Notes: generated by a model not told the origin, from the sequence alone. A DNA stretch of 64,000 nt from Shimia sp040370365 (GCF_040370365.1 NZ_BAABWQ010000002.1:496001-560000), one strand, 5' to 3'. Positions 54,133 through 62,627 are shown, numbered from the stretch's first letter. Numbers and translations are program-made.

Positions 54133-54286
54133 GGTGTCTCTCCTGTCGCAGTCCTATGGGGATAGATAAGGCTATTTTCCCATCCCGCCACCGCACTATT
54201 CGTGCGAATTAGACCATGCTATTGTGCGCCAGCGCAGAGCCAAAACAAAAAATAGCACGCGCACCTACAGGGAAGGAAAAGACACT

Positions 54287-54727
54287 ATGTTGCAAGAATT
54301 CAAAGATTTTATTGCCAAGGGCAACGTCATGGATATGGCCGTCGGGATCATCGTCGGCGCGGCTTTCACTGCGATTGTGAAATCTATGGTTGCAGACTTG
54401 ATTAACCCGATCATCGGCCTGTTTACGGGCGGTGTGGATTTCACCAACAACTATGCGGTTCTCGGCGGGGAGGTCCCTGAGGGGAGCAGCCTTGAGGCCG
54501 CCCGTGAAGCCGGTGCCTCGATCTTCGCCTATGGCGCGTTTGGGATGGCGATCCTGAACTTTCTAATCATTGCATGGGTGGTGTTCATGTTGGTGCGCTA
54601 CGTCAACAAAGTGAAAGAAGCATCCGCCAAACAAGAAGAAGAGACACCAGTAGAGGACGCCCCAGCAGGCCCAACCGAACTGGAAGTGCTTCTTGAAATT
54701 CGGGACTCGTTGAAGAAATCGGCTTAG
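54287..54727 (+). CDS. mscL: Large-conductance mechanosensitive channel
   Basis: A 146-residue channel that opens under hypo-osmotic shock. The N-terminal amphipathic helix LQEFKDFIAKGNVMDMAVGIIVGAAFTAIVKSMVADLINP leads into TM1, and TM2 is AFGMAILNFLIIAWVVFMLVRYVN. The cytoplasmic C-terminal helix is acidic and ends in LLEIRDSLKK. The ATG at 54287 has GGAAGG upstream. It is adjacent to mscS. Confidence 0.96.
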   Translation: MLQEFKDFIAKGNVMDMAVGIIVGAAFTAIVKSMVADLINPIIGLFTGGVDFTNNYAVLGGEVPEGSSLEAAREAGASIFAYGAFGMAILNFLIIAWVVFMLVRYVNKVKEASAKQEEETPVEDAPAGPTELEVLLEIRDSLKKSA

Positions 54728-54816
54728 GCCAATCCAAAGGAGCGACTCGGCCTTGTGTCGAGCCGCTTCTGTGCGTTTAAGGCCCTTAAATGGGTAATAC
54801 AATTTGGAGTGAACCA

Positions 54817-55623
54817 ATGGAAACAGTTGTGGATCAAGTGCAAGGCTTTGGACCCTTGGTGATTACAGCAGCCAAAGCTCTTGTGGTTTTGATCATTGGC
54901 TGGATGGTCGCCGGTGCCGTGAGCCGCATGGTACGCACTCGGGTGAACAACACCCCTGAAATTGACAAGACTTTGGGCAATTTTGCCGCCAGTATAACGC
55001 GCTGGGTCATCTTGTTGATGGTGTTGGTCGCTATCCTAGGAATCTTTGGCATCGAAGCGACATCCCTAGTGGCCATGATGGGTGCGGCGACACTGGCCAT
55101 TGGTTTGGCGTTACAAGGCACGCTCAGCGATCTTGCCGCTGGCTTTATGCTGATCCTGTTCCGCCCCTACAAAATTGGACAATATGTCGATGTTGGGGGC
55201 ACCGCTGGTACGGTGGTGGATCTGAACCTATTTGTGACGGAGTTGGTGACACCAGACAACGTGCAGATCATTATCCCAAACGGTCAAGCTTGGGGCAGCA
55301 TCATCACCAACTTCTCCGCGCATGACACACGTCGCGTGGACGTGGTGTTTGGCATCGACTACGGAGATGACGCGGACAAGGCCAAGCAAATCATTCTGGC
55401 TACCGCCAATGCGGACGAGCGGGTCCTCAAAGACCCCGAAGCTTGGGCACAGGTGACCAACCTTGGAGACAGTTCGGTGGACATCACCATGCGGGCTTGG
55501 TGTGACGCGGCTGACTACTGGGAGCTGAAATTCGGCCTGACGCAGGCGGTCAAAGAAGCCTTTGACAAAGATGGCATCTCGATCCCCTACCCGCACACAG
55601 TCGAAATCAAACGCGACGCGTGA
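54817..55623 (+). CDS. mscS: Small-conductance mechanosensitive channel (MscS family)
   Basis: A 268-residue channel with three transmembrane helices. The pore helix TM3 is rich in Gly and Ala (MMGAATLAIGLALQGTLSDLAAGFMLILFRPYKIGQYV), and a beta domain follows (VIIPNGQAWGSIITN). The ATG at 54817 has GGAG upstream, and METVVDQV fits; the frame is open from 54790. It follows mscL by about 90 bp, so both channels may be co-expressed. A strong terminator lies downstream. Confidence 0.94.
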   Translation: METVVDQVQGFGPLVITAAKALVVLIIGWMVAGAVSRMVRTRVNNTPEIDKTLGNFAASITRWVILLMVLVAILGIFGIEATSLVAMMGAATLAIGLALQGTLSDLAAGFMLILFRPYKIGQYVDVGGTAGTVVDLNLFVTELVTPDNVQIIIPNGQAWGSIITNFSAHDTRRVDVVFGIDYGDDADKAKQIILATANADERVLKDPEAWAQVTNLGDSSVDITMRAWCDAADYWELKFGLTQAVKEAFDKDGISIPYPHTVEIKRDA

Positions 55624-55722
55624 GCCACCTCAGGCGCGAGGAGCTCCCGCGCTCTGGCGCCGCAGCACGCTGCGCCACAAAATCTTGGGCATGGCAGGTT
55701 CGCCCCTGTGGGGCCAACCTGC

Positions 55723-55750
55723 AAAGGGCGCTTTTAGAAGCGCCCTTTTT
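55723..55750 (+). terminator. Intrinsic terminator after mscS
   Basis: A perfect 11-bp stem AAAGGGCGCTT/AAGCGCCCTTT with a 4-nt loop (55734-55737), followed by T residues to 55750. It lies about 100 bp after the mscS stop. Confidence 0.92.
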
Positions 55751-55811
55751 ATTCTGCCGCCTTAGAGGATCAGACAAAACGATATCAACGCCGGGCCCGA
55801 TCACACTTGGT

Positions 55812-56093
55812 CTACATCAAAATGATGTTTGACGTCCCGCTGCCACGCCGCAAAGCATGCGCCTCGGCGAACTCAGGATCATTGATCCAAGCTTTGGCGG
55901 CATCGCGGTCTGGGAAGGTCAGGATCACTGTAACAGTGGGTGCCACGCCATCCCCCTCGATCACCTCAGATGTTTTAGAGACTTCCATCGCAGCCCCGCC
56001 ATGTTTGGCCAAGGCGGCACCGGCTTGTTGACGATAGAGTTCAAAACTCTCCGGATTTGTGATTGTCAGCGTTACAAGGGCATAGGTGGTCAT
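55812..56093 (-). CDS. DUF1330 family protein
   Basis: A 93-residue ferredoxin-like-fold (dimeric alpha/beta barrel) protein: YALVTLTITNPESFELYRQQAG, then VILTFPDRDAAKAWINDPEFAEA and RRGSGTSNIILM, matching DUF1330. Function is unknown. It is divergent from the LysR gene about 100 bp away, which may regulate it. Confidence 0.87.
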   Translation of the reverse strand: MTTYALVTLTITNPESFELYRQQAGAALAKHGGAAMEVSKTSEVIEGDGVAPTVTVILTFPDRDAAKAWINDPEFAEAHALRRGSGTSNIILM

Positions 56094-56194
56094 AATTGGG
56101 CTCCATCGGGTGTTGTTCTCTCGTGAAGTAAGGGCTTTTTCCCCGATTAAAAACGATCATTGATGCAACATGGTTGTGCGAATATTATCAGGTT

Positions 56195-57130
56195 ATGCAC
56201 AATTGGGATGATCTGAGATTCGTATTGGAAACGGCGCGACACGGCGGCATCAGCGGCGCAGCCAGAGCGCTCGGGGTGAACCATGCCACAGTCGCGCGTC
56301 GTATTACGGCAGCGGAGGCGGCGCTTGGCGCACGCCTATTTGACCGCCTGCCCAGCGGTTACGTACCAACCGAAGCTGGGTTGCAGGCCGCAGCAGCGGC
56401 CGAAACCATGGCCGTATTGCACCATGATCTAGACCGGCAGATCGCAGCCCGCGACCGTGTCATTCAGGGCCCCTTGAAGGTGACAGCCTCGGAATTGCTC
56501 ATCCAACGCATCTTGGGCCCCATCATCGCAGACTTCATTCACGCACACCCGGCCATCGACCTGTCGTTGTTGGCAACAAACACCTCGCTGAACCTTGCAC
56601 AGCGTGATGCGGACGTGGCGCTACGGTTTGAAAAATCCCCACCTGACACATTGGTGGGACGGCGGCTGTTTGAGCAAAAGGGCGCGGTCTTTGCGCATCG
56701 TGACCTGATTGCACAGGATCAAGGCCCAGATGCGCCGCTTGATTGGATCCGCTTTGCGCATTGGCCCGGCCCCCCAGAAGCGATCAAAGCCTTACGGCCC
56801 AAACTGCGCCCAAGGTTGACCGTGGACGACATGGCCGCAGCCATAGGGGCGGCGCGCGCAGGCATCGGCGCGACACGGATGGCTTGTTTTCTTGGCGACA
56901 CCGATCCGCTGTTGGCACGCGTGCCGGGGCTGCCTCTGTTTCATCAAAGACCGCTTTGGGTGCTCACACACGCAGACCTGCGTGAGGTACCGCGTGTGCG
57001 CGTGTTCACCGATTTTGTGACCGCCCGGCTCAAGGCGTTACAGCCCTTGTTCGAAGGGCAGCGTCTTCAGGATTTTAAGGCCAATGATGGGGAAATCACA
57101 TCGATCCCGAGTGCTTTGCCGACGGCGTAG
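56195..57130 (+). CDS. LysR-family transcriptional regulator
   Basis: A 311-residue LysR protein. The helix-turn-helix is FVLETARHGGISGAARALGVNHATVARRITAAEAALGARLFDR. The effector domain follows (GPLKVTASELLIQRILGPIIADF, VALRFEKSPPDTLVGRRLFEQ). The ATG at 56195 begins the HTH; earlier in-frame starts are less likely. It is divergent from the DUF1330 gene. Its last 64 bp lie antisense to the end of ald. Confidence 0.88.
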   Translation: MHNWDDLRFVLETARHGGISGAARALGVNHATVARRITAAEAALGARLFDRLPSGYVPTEAGLQAAAAAETMAVLHHDLDRQIAARDRVIQGPLKVTASELLIQRILGPIIADFIHAHPAIDLSLLATNTSLNLAQRDADVALRFEKSPPDTLVGRRLFEQKGAVFAHRDLIAQDQGPDAPLDWIRFAHWPGPPEAIKALRPKLRPRLTVDDMAAAIGAARAGIGATRMACFLGDTDPLLARVPGLPLFHQRPLWVLTHADLREVPRVRVFTDFVTARLKALQPLFEGQRLQDFKANDGEITSIPSALPTA

Positions 57131-58185
57131 TAGGTCAGTTGACCGGCATGCACGTTCAAACCGTTTAACAGGTGTGGATCGTCTTCACAGGCTTGCCGCC
57201 ACCCTTTGTCCGCTAGATTCAGCAAAAACGGCAACGTAGCATTGCCCAGCGCCTGTGTGGAAGTGCGGGCAACCGCACCGGGCATGTTGGCCACACAATA
57301 ATGCATGATCCCGTCGACCTCATAGATCGGATCCGCATGGGTTGTGGCGCGTGAGGTCTCAAAACAGCCCCCCTGATCAATCGCCACATCTACCAAGGCC
57401 GCGCCGGGCTTCATGTCAGCCAATTGCGCACGGGTCACCAACTTGGGTGCGGCTGCTCCGGGGATCAACACCGCACCAATCACCATATCCGCATCGCGCA
57501 CCAGATCAGCGGTTGCACCGGCCGTGGAGTATTGATTCTTAAACATCCCGCCAAACACATCATCAAGGTATTTGAGGCGCGGCAATGAGCGGTCTAAAAC
57601 GGTGACATCAGCCCCCATGCCCGCAGCGATCTTTGCCGCGTGGGTGCCGACAACCCCACCACCGATGACAACCACTTTTGCCGGGGCGACACCTGGCACG
57701 CCCCCCATCAATACCCCGCGCCCACCGTTGGCTTTTTGCAGGGTCCAAGCGCCCATTTGTGGCGCCAGCCGTCCCGCAACTTCCGACATAGGTGACAACA
57801 ACGGCAGCCCGCCGCGATCATCCGTAACGGTTTCATAGGCAATCGCCGTACAACCGCTCGCCAGAAGATCCTGTGTCTGTTCTGGATCGGGAGCGAGGTG
57901 CAAATAGGTGAACAACACCTGCCCTTCACGCAGCATTTTGCGTTCCGCAGCCTGTGGCTCCTTCACTTTCACGATCATGTCAGCTGTGGCAAAGACTTCC
58001 GCTGCCGTGTCAATGATCTCAGCACCCGCTGTGACGTAGTCTTCATCCGTGAAACCAGCGCCAACTCCAGCACCGGTCTGTACAATCACCGCATGACCGT
58101 GCGCCACCGCTTCGCGCGCCGCGTCCGGCGTCATACCAACGCGAAACTCTTGAGGTTTGATTTCTTTCGGGCATCCGATTTTCAT
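57067..58185 (-). CDS. ald: Alanine dehydrogenase
   Basis: NAD-dependent oxidative deamination of L-alanine to pyruvate. KIGCPKEIKPQEFRVGMTPD, the proton-relay region YLHLAPDPEQTQ, NAD-binding VVVIGGGVVGTHAAKIAAGMGADVTVLDRS and the catalytic DQGGCFETSRATTHADP are all canonical. The 372-residue length is normal, so the C-terminus overlapping the LysR gene is genuine. AGGAGAG precedes the ATG. It is divergent from an Lrp-type gene, the usual AldR-like arrangement. Confidence 0.96.
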   Translation of the reverse strand: MKIGCPKEIKPQEFRVGMTPDAAREAVAHGHAVIVQTGAGVGAGFTDEDYVTAGAEIIDTAAEVFATADMIVKVKEPQAAERKMLREGQVLFTYLHLAPDPEQTQDLLASGCTAIAYETVTDDRGGLPLLSPMSEVAGRLAPQMGAWTLQKANGGRGVLMGGVPGVAPAKVVVIGGGVVGTHAAKIAAGMGADVTVLDRSLPRLKYLDDVFGGMFKNQYSTAGATADLVRDADMVIGAVLIPGAAAPKLVTRAQLADMKPGAALVDVAIDQGGCFETSRATTHADPIYEVDGIMHYCVANMPGAVARTSTQALGNATLPFLLNLADKGWRQACEDDPHLLNGLNVHAGQLTYYAVGKALGIDVISPSLALKS

Positions 58186-58243
58186 AGCCGTCTCTCCTGA
58201 CTGAACCTAGGATCAGGTTAGAAAGCTTTCAGACGAATGTGCT

Positions 58244-58256
58244 TGATTTTTAATCA
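58244..58256. promoter_or_regulatory. Candidate Lrp-type site in the ald-lrp intergenic region
   Basis: TGATT (58244-58248), TTT, AATCA (58252-58256): a short AT-rich dyad in the divergent promoter region. Lrp/AsnC proteins favour AT-rich dyads of about this size. A weaker AACCT/AGGTT pair lies near 58204-58219. Confidence 0.35.
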
Positions 58257-58323
58257 GTTTGAAAACTGGCGTCCGCAAGATTCTTTGCCTAAAGATAAAA
58301 ACCAAGCAAGGAGCTTCTCACAT

Positions 58324-58782
58324 ATGTCTTTAGACTCGACAGATCGTCGCATTCTCACCGTCCTCCAAAAACAAGGACGCATCTCCAATGCGGAATTGGC
58401 AGAAAAGATAAACCTGTCTGCATCCGCCTGTCACAGGCGCGTGCACCGACTGGAAAGCGATGGGTACATAAAGGACTACGTGGCCCTGCTGGATTCGCGG
58501 AAATTGCAGGTTCCAACAACTGTATTCGTGGAAATCACACTGTCTGGACAAGCTGATGAGGTGTTGGAAGCCTTCGAGAAAGCCGTGTCGCGCATTCCCG
58601 ATGTTTTGGAGTGCCACCTGATGGCGGGCACCGCAGACTACATCCTAAAAGTGGTTGCCCAAGACACCGAAGATTTTGCCCGCATTCACCGCCAGCATCT
58701 CGCACGCCTGCCCGGCGTGGCCCAAATGCAGAGTTCTTTTGCGCTGCGCACGGTCTTCAAAACCACTGCCCTACCTGTCTAA
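58324..58782 (+). CDS. Lrp/AsnC-family regulator, probable regulator of ald
   Basis: A 152-residue regulator. The N-terminal HTH is DRRILTVLQKQGRISNAELAEKINLSASACHRRVHRLESDGYI, and the RAM ligand-binding domain ends with FVEITLSGQADEVLEAFEKAV, HLMAGTADYILKVVAQDTEDF. The ATG at 58324 has AAGGAG some 11 bases upstream. The divergent position relative to ald suggests the alanine-responsive AldR role, inferred from context only. Confidence 0.9.
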   Translation: MSLDSTDRRILTVLQKQGRISNAELAEKINLSASACHRRVHRLESDGYIKDYVALLDSRKLQVPTTVFVEITLSGQADEVLEAFEKAVSRIPDVLECHLMAGTADYILKVVAQDTEDFARIHRQHLARLPGVAQMQSSFALRTVFKTTALPV

Positions 58783-58794
58783 GTTCTGGCTCGC

Positions 58795-58821
58795 TGTCAC
58801 AAACCGCATGGCTGTCCCGTC
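58795..58821 (+). promoter_or_regulatory. Predicted ECF41-type promoter
   Basis: A -35-like TGTCACA (58795-58801) and a -10-like CGTC (58818-58821) are separated by 16 bp, the pattern known for ECF41 sigma factors. The pair sits 12 bp past the lrp stop codon and 28 bp before the ATG of the membrane-protein gene that starts the ECF41 module. Confidence 0.72.
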
Positions 58822-58849
58822 TCTATCTAGAGACAACTTGGAGACAAAC

Positions 58850-59239
58850 ATGACACAGACCATCTTATACGGATTTGCCGGGGTCTTTCTTGGGAATGCA
58901 GCGCTGATGTGGGGAGACCCGCAATTTTGGTTTCAAACCATACCAGGTGTCGCGGGGACAGGAGGATTTAATGCCCACTTCATACGCGACATTGCTTTGG
59001 TGTTTCTTGTTTCTGCGGCGGCGCTATTTGTGGGCGCGCGCAACCGCGACGTTCCCCTTGCAGCCTTCGGTGCAGCATGGCCATGCCTGCACGCGCTCTA
59101 TCACATCTGGATATGGATTTTTCACCGAGACACAGCGTTTGACGCGATTGCCTTGACCAATCTGATTGGCATTCAACTGCCTGCTTGGGGTGCCTTGAGC
59201 GCCGCACTTCACCTATCACAAAAGGAGGCTTTGGCATGA
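58850..59239 (+). CDS. Membrane protein of the ECF41 module
   Basis: A 129-residue protein with about four transmembrane helices (YGFAGVFLGNAALMWG, DIALVFLVSAAALFVGA, AFGAAWPCLHALYHIWIWIF, LIGIQLPAWGALSAALHL). The short loops contain HFIRDI and HALYHIWIW, histidine-rich positions that might bind a cofactor or metal. The family is not recognised. GGAG precedes the ATG at 58850. Its stop overlaps the next start by 4 bp. Confidence 0.78.
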   Translation: MTQTILYGFAGVFLGNAALMWGDPQFWFQTIPGVAGTGGFNAHFIRDIALVFLVSAAALFVGARNRDVPLAAFGAAWPCLHALYHIWIWIFHRDTAFDAIALTNLIGIQLPAWGALSAALHLSQKEALA

Positions 59240-59772
59240 TCCGTAAATGGCTACACGCAGGTGCCCGCTCCTTTGGAAAAAAATACAACTATGACGTGGG
59301 CTACATGCATGAAGTCATAAAAGCGTCCTCCCGCGCGGGGTTGGCCCTGACCTTCTTGCCCATGGTTACAGGTTACAAGGGTCCGCCGGAAGCGCGCGAT
59401 GTGTGGGCTGGGGCGTTGTTGGCCTCCACTTTGGATGGCGACTGCGGTCCATGCGGCCAATTGATCATCACATTTGCGCTGGAAGCTGGTGTGCAGGGAG
59501 ATCTTCTATTGGCTGCGGTCGAAGGCCGGTTTGACGACGCCCAAGATGTCGGCCTTGGTTTCCAGTTTGCCCGTCACGCCATATCAACGTCTTATGAACC
59601 CAACACATTTGGGGAGATCATTCACAGCCGTTTTGGCGAGCAGGCCTTGGTGGCCGCAAGTTTCGCCGCTGCCTCAGGACGGTTTTATCCTGTGTTCAAA
59701 CGCGGATTGGGCGAAGGGCATGCGTGTCAGGCGATCAACATCAACGGCCGCATCGGAAAGGTCGCAGTCTGA
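59236..59772 (+). CDS. AhpD/carboxymuconolactone-decarboxylase-like protein
   Basis: A 178-residue helical protein. The CxxC motif Cys70-Gly-Pro-Cys73 in TLDGDCGPCGQLIITFALEAG resembles the redox cysteines of AhpD-like/CMD proteins, but the usual downstream His is not obvious. The ATG at 59236 overlaps the previous stop, with AAGGAGG upstream. ECF41 sigma factors are typically encoded beside a CMD, oxidoreductase or epimerase gene, which supports the call. Confidence 0.7.
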   Translation: MIRKWLHAGARSFGKKYNYDVGYMHEVIKASSRAGLALTFLPMVTGYKGPPEARDVWAGALLASTLDGDCGPCGQLIITFALEAGVQGDLLLAAVEGRFDDAQDVGLGFQFARHAISTSYEPNTFGEIIHSRFGEQALVAASFAAASGRFYPVFKRGLGEGHACQAININGRIGKVAV

Positions 59773-59773
59773 G

Positions 59774-60646
59774 ATGACAGAAAACATCACAATGTTTGAG
59801 ACAGAACGCTCGCGCTTGTTTGCCCTGTCCTACCGCATGTTGGGAGAGCGGGCTGCGGCAGAAGATGTGGTGCAAGAAGTTTGGCTGCGGTTTTCCGCGG
59901 CCAACACCTCAGAACTTGATAACCCTGCCGCTTGGCTGCGCCGCGTGACCACAAACATCGCCATAGACGCGTTGCGTTCGGCGCGCGCACGGCGAGAAAG
60001 CTACGTCGGACCTTGGTTGCCAGAACCTTTGATCTCAGAAACTCAGGCATCCGCAGACCATGCTTTCGAATTGGCACAAGAGTGCGAATTGGCGCTGCTT
60101 TGGGCTATGGAGCGCCTTGCCCCCACGGAGCGCGCTGCCTTTGTGCTTCGGGAAGCTTTTGATGCCGACTATGCCGATATCGCAGTGACTCTGGGGCGCT
60201 CCGAGGCCGCATGTCGCCAAATGGTCAGCCGCGCACACAAACGTCTACAATCAAGCGGTCCGCGCTTTGACGTGCCCCGTGCAGAGGCCGCAGCGGCTCT
60301 GGAACGGTTTTTCTTTGCCGCCGCCCACGATCATGACACCGCGCTGCGTTTGTTGGCCGAGGACGCCATCGCCATATCGGACGGTGGCGCCAAGGTGCGT
60401 GCGGCACGACGGCCATTGTATGGCCCAGCTGAAATCATGCAGGTACTGAGCGCTGTGATGCAAAAGGAGCGAAACGTCCCCAACATTTCATTTGAAATGA
60501 TACAGGCCAACGGCACGCCCGCCATTGCGCTTTTCAAAGATGGGGTATTGGAAACATTGACGCTGGTGGTCCCCAATTTGGCCGGTCAGGTGCACTGGAT
60601 ATACATCATGCGCAATCCCGATAAGCTCGCAAACTCAAATGCCTAA
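59774..60646 (+). CDS. ECF41-family sigma factor with fused SnoaL-like domain
   Basis: A 290-residue sigma factor with region 2 (RLFALSYRMLGERAAAEDVVQEVWLRF) and region 4 (LAPTERAAFVLREAFDADYADIAVTLGRSEAACRQMVSRAHKRL). The ECF41 hallmarks are all present: the WLPEP linker at 81-85, DGGAKV at 203-208 and NPDKL at 281-285, the last two in the C-terminal SnoaL-like domain that regulates the sigma factor in this family. No separate anti-sigma gene is adjacent. The ATG at 59774 is 2 bp after the CMD-like stop; the longer frame was rejected. Confidence 0.93.
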   Translation: MTENITMFETERSRLFALSYRMLGERAAAEDVVQEVWLRFSAANTSELDNPAAWLRRVTTNIAIDALRSARARRESYVGPWLPEPLISETQASADHAFELAQECELALLWAMERLAPTERAAFVLREAFDADYADIAVTLGRSEAACRQMVSRAHKRLQSSGPRFDVPRAEAAAALERFFFAAAHDHDTALRLLAEDAIAISDGGAKVRAARRPLYGPAEIMQVLSAVMQKERNVPNISFEMIQANGTPAIALFKDGVLETLTLVVPNLAGQVHWIYIMRNPDKLANSNA

Positions 60647-60790
60647 AATTTAAGCAATGTCTTCAAAGCGTGCTGGTAACCACGATCTGGTCGCTGAGCA
60701 GTAGAGTTCTATAGCTTAAACCGAATATACTTTGACAAACGCTCTACTTTTACGGAACTAAGTTAAGTGTTGAAAAGGGAGAAGTTTGGA

Positions 60791-61441
60791 ATGCCGGCTT
60801 TTGGAAGGGCTATGTTTGCGGCGTATCAGCCACTGGTCTGCACGGCCGTGCTTGCGTTCTTGACCTACAATCCAGCCATGGCCGAAACCGAACTTGCGCA
60901 GTTCTTTCCTTCGTTTCCGATGCATGAAGATGATAGGCTGAGCGGACATTTTGAGGGAAACATTGACGGTTGCAACATCACGCTGACCGAAACATCCGGG
61001 TCGTTTATGACCATCAGCCGATTTGATGTGAGGCACTACGAAACAGATCCGGGGAGACTCAACTGGCCTTACGGAAATCAGCTCTCGACTCGATACAAAG
61101 TTGGTTGGATTGCAAGGGAAGTGGCGTCGAACTCCTCTACAAAGGAGCTAAATGGCAAACTTCGAGCTCTCCGTGTTTCATTGATTGACCGAAGAACTCT
61201 TTCTGCTGACGAAATTCAAAGCAAATCAGACGCTTTGACGTTTTGGCTTGCCGAGATCAGATCTGGGAGTCATGGCATCTTTGCATTGAGAAATCACACG
61301 GCACGATACCTTGCCAGCAACCAAGAGCTTTTAGTTTCGGTTAGCGTAAACACCTCTATGCAATTTCCAGCGCAAGCGAGGGATATGTCATCGCTGGCGC
61401 ATGCAATGTATCGACATGGTTTAGAATGTAGCCGGAATTGA
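60791..61441 (+). CDS. Orphan secreted protein
   Basis: A 216-residue protein with an N-terminal signal peptide (hydrophobic core LVCTAVLAFLTY, probable cleavage after NPAMA). The mature part contains two cysteines (DGCNIT, ECSRN), so a disulfide is likely. The family is not recognised. The ATG at 60791 has AAGGGAG about nine bases upstream. Base composition looks lower in GC than the neighbours, and an IS element lies 120 bp downstream. Confidence 0.7.
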   Translation: MPAFGRAMFAAYQPLVCTAVLAFLTYNPAMAETELAQFFPSFPMHEDDRLSGHFEGNIDGCNITLTETSGSFMTISRFDVRHYETDPGRLNWPYGNQLSTRYKVGWIAREVASNSSTKELNGKLRALRVSLIDRRTLSADEIQSKSDALTFWLAEIRSGSHGIFALRNHTARYLASNQELLVSVSVNTSMQFPAQARDMSSLAHAMYRHGLECSRN

Positions 61442-61586
61442 TCCTCATCGTGCAAGAAATAGATGGTATCGCGTTTCCATTGGCGAACCTTCATCGCATC
61501 CTTGTGAAGGATCATTATGAGGTCGAATGCATGCACAACAGAATTCGCGGCTACAAAATTGGCTCCTGACGAGGAGACACCGGTGA

Positions 61587-62594
61587 TCAAGCCGGAGGGG
61601 CGTCTGCCCGCTTCAACAGGCCATTGAGTGCTCGTTCTGGCTCCATGCCGAACCTCACGAAATACCAATCCACATAACCATCCAGATACTTCTTCGCAGG
61701 CCCCTTGAACGGGCGCAGGAAATTTTTCATTCGGGAATGCAATGCATTGACATTCTGGATATGAAAGCTCTGACCTATCTTGCGGCTGCCTGGTTTGGTG
61801 CCCAAGACAAAATGGGAAATCCCGGAGGCCTGGGCGAACTTGGCGTAAGCCCCCAAACCATCGGAGCAAAGAGCAGCATCCCGACGAATGATGGGAGACA
61901 GGCATTGATAGATCGTCCGGTCTCGGCGATCAGGAAGCCGTTCGGCAAAGCGGTTCCCGGACCGGTCCATGGCCGTCAGGACTGGCAGTCTCCACTTACT
62001 GAGGCCGCGTTTCATTAACGCTCCGGTCAGCTTGTATTCATACCAACGCAGGCGAGGCGGCTTGGGGTGTTGAGCGGGATCTTGCTGATGACGCACCCAT
62101 TCCCGGCTGCCTTTACGGCTCTCGCGGACGAAGGTTTCATCCACCTCTACAATTCCGGTGAGAGGTTCGATGCTCTGAGACAGAGAGCGGAGGATGATCT
62201 GCCGCCAACGCCAGACTGTATCCTTACTGATGCTCAACTCTTTGGCCAGCTGACGCACGGAGCTTGGGGTGGGCGAGACAAACATATCCCGGAGCACGCG
62301 ATAAAACAGATCGAGTCGTTGAATACGGCTGATCGAACTGTCTGTTCTCTCATTGTAGGTCTTGCGGCATTGGGAGCAACGATATCGTTGCGTTCCGGTT
62401 CGCGTGCGCCCCCATTTCTGTTTGTCTGTGGAGCAGCAATGGGGACAGCTGGCGTGTCTTGCCTTTTGGTCGATTGCCCCAAGCGCGGCATTCTGCGCAG
62501 TCATATCCTGCACTGACCGGATCAAAGACTCCGCCTGATCGGGTGTGAGACCATGGAGACGTTTCAGCAGGTTTTCGAAGGATTTCTGTTTCAT
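61587..62594 (-). CDS. IS1595-family transposase
   Basis: A 335-residue transposase. The N-terminal zinc ribbon has CPHC and CSQC, followed by a helix-turn-helix region (VRQLAKELSISKDTVWRWRQIIL). The catalytic DDE/N-like core includes IVEVDETFV, CSDGLGAY and NVNALHSRMKNF. The reading frame is intact, so it may be functional. The start codon and ribosome binding site lie in a perfect hairpin. Confidence 0.9.
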   Translation of the reverse strand: MKQKSFENLLKRLHGLTPDQAESLIRSVQDMTAQNAALGAIDQKARHASCPHCCSTDKQKWGRTRTGTQRYRCSQCRKTYNERTDSSISRIQRLDLFYRVLRDMFVSPTPSSVRQLAKELSISKDTVWRWRQIILRSLSQSIEPLTGIVEVDETFVRESRKGSREWVRHQQDPAQHPKPPRLRWYEYKLTGALMKRGLSKWRLPVLTAMDRSGNRFAERLPDRRDRTIYQCLSPIIRRDAALCSDGLGAYAKFAQASGISHFVLGTKPGSRKIGQSFHIQNVNALHSRMKNFLRPFKGPAKKYLDGYVDWYFVRFGMEPERALNGLLKRADAPPA

Positions 62595-62627
62595 ATGACC
62601 TCTGCATTCAAATTGCAGAGGTCATAT
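62593..62627 (-). promoter_or_regulatory. Hairpin over the transposase ribosome binding site
   Basis: A perfect 14-bp stem (62593-62606 with 62614-62627) and a 7-nt loop. On the minus strand the 3' arm contains AGAGG and the first two bases of the transposase AUG. Folded in a transcript entering the element from outside, it would hide the initiation site. Confidence 0.75.

Noticed and set aside
59474..59773. Longer start for the ECF41 sigma factor
   Set aside because: It is antiphase to the CMD-like gene, and homologues begin at the region 2 core.
61294..61905. 203-residue minus-strand frame across the IS left end
   Set aside because: It overlaps the transposase and the secreted-protein gene in another frame and has no motif.
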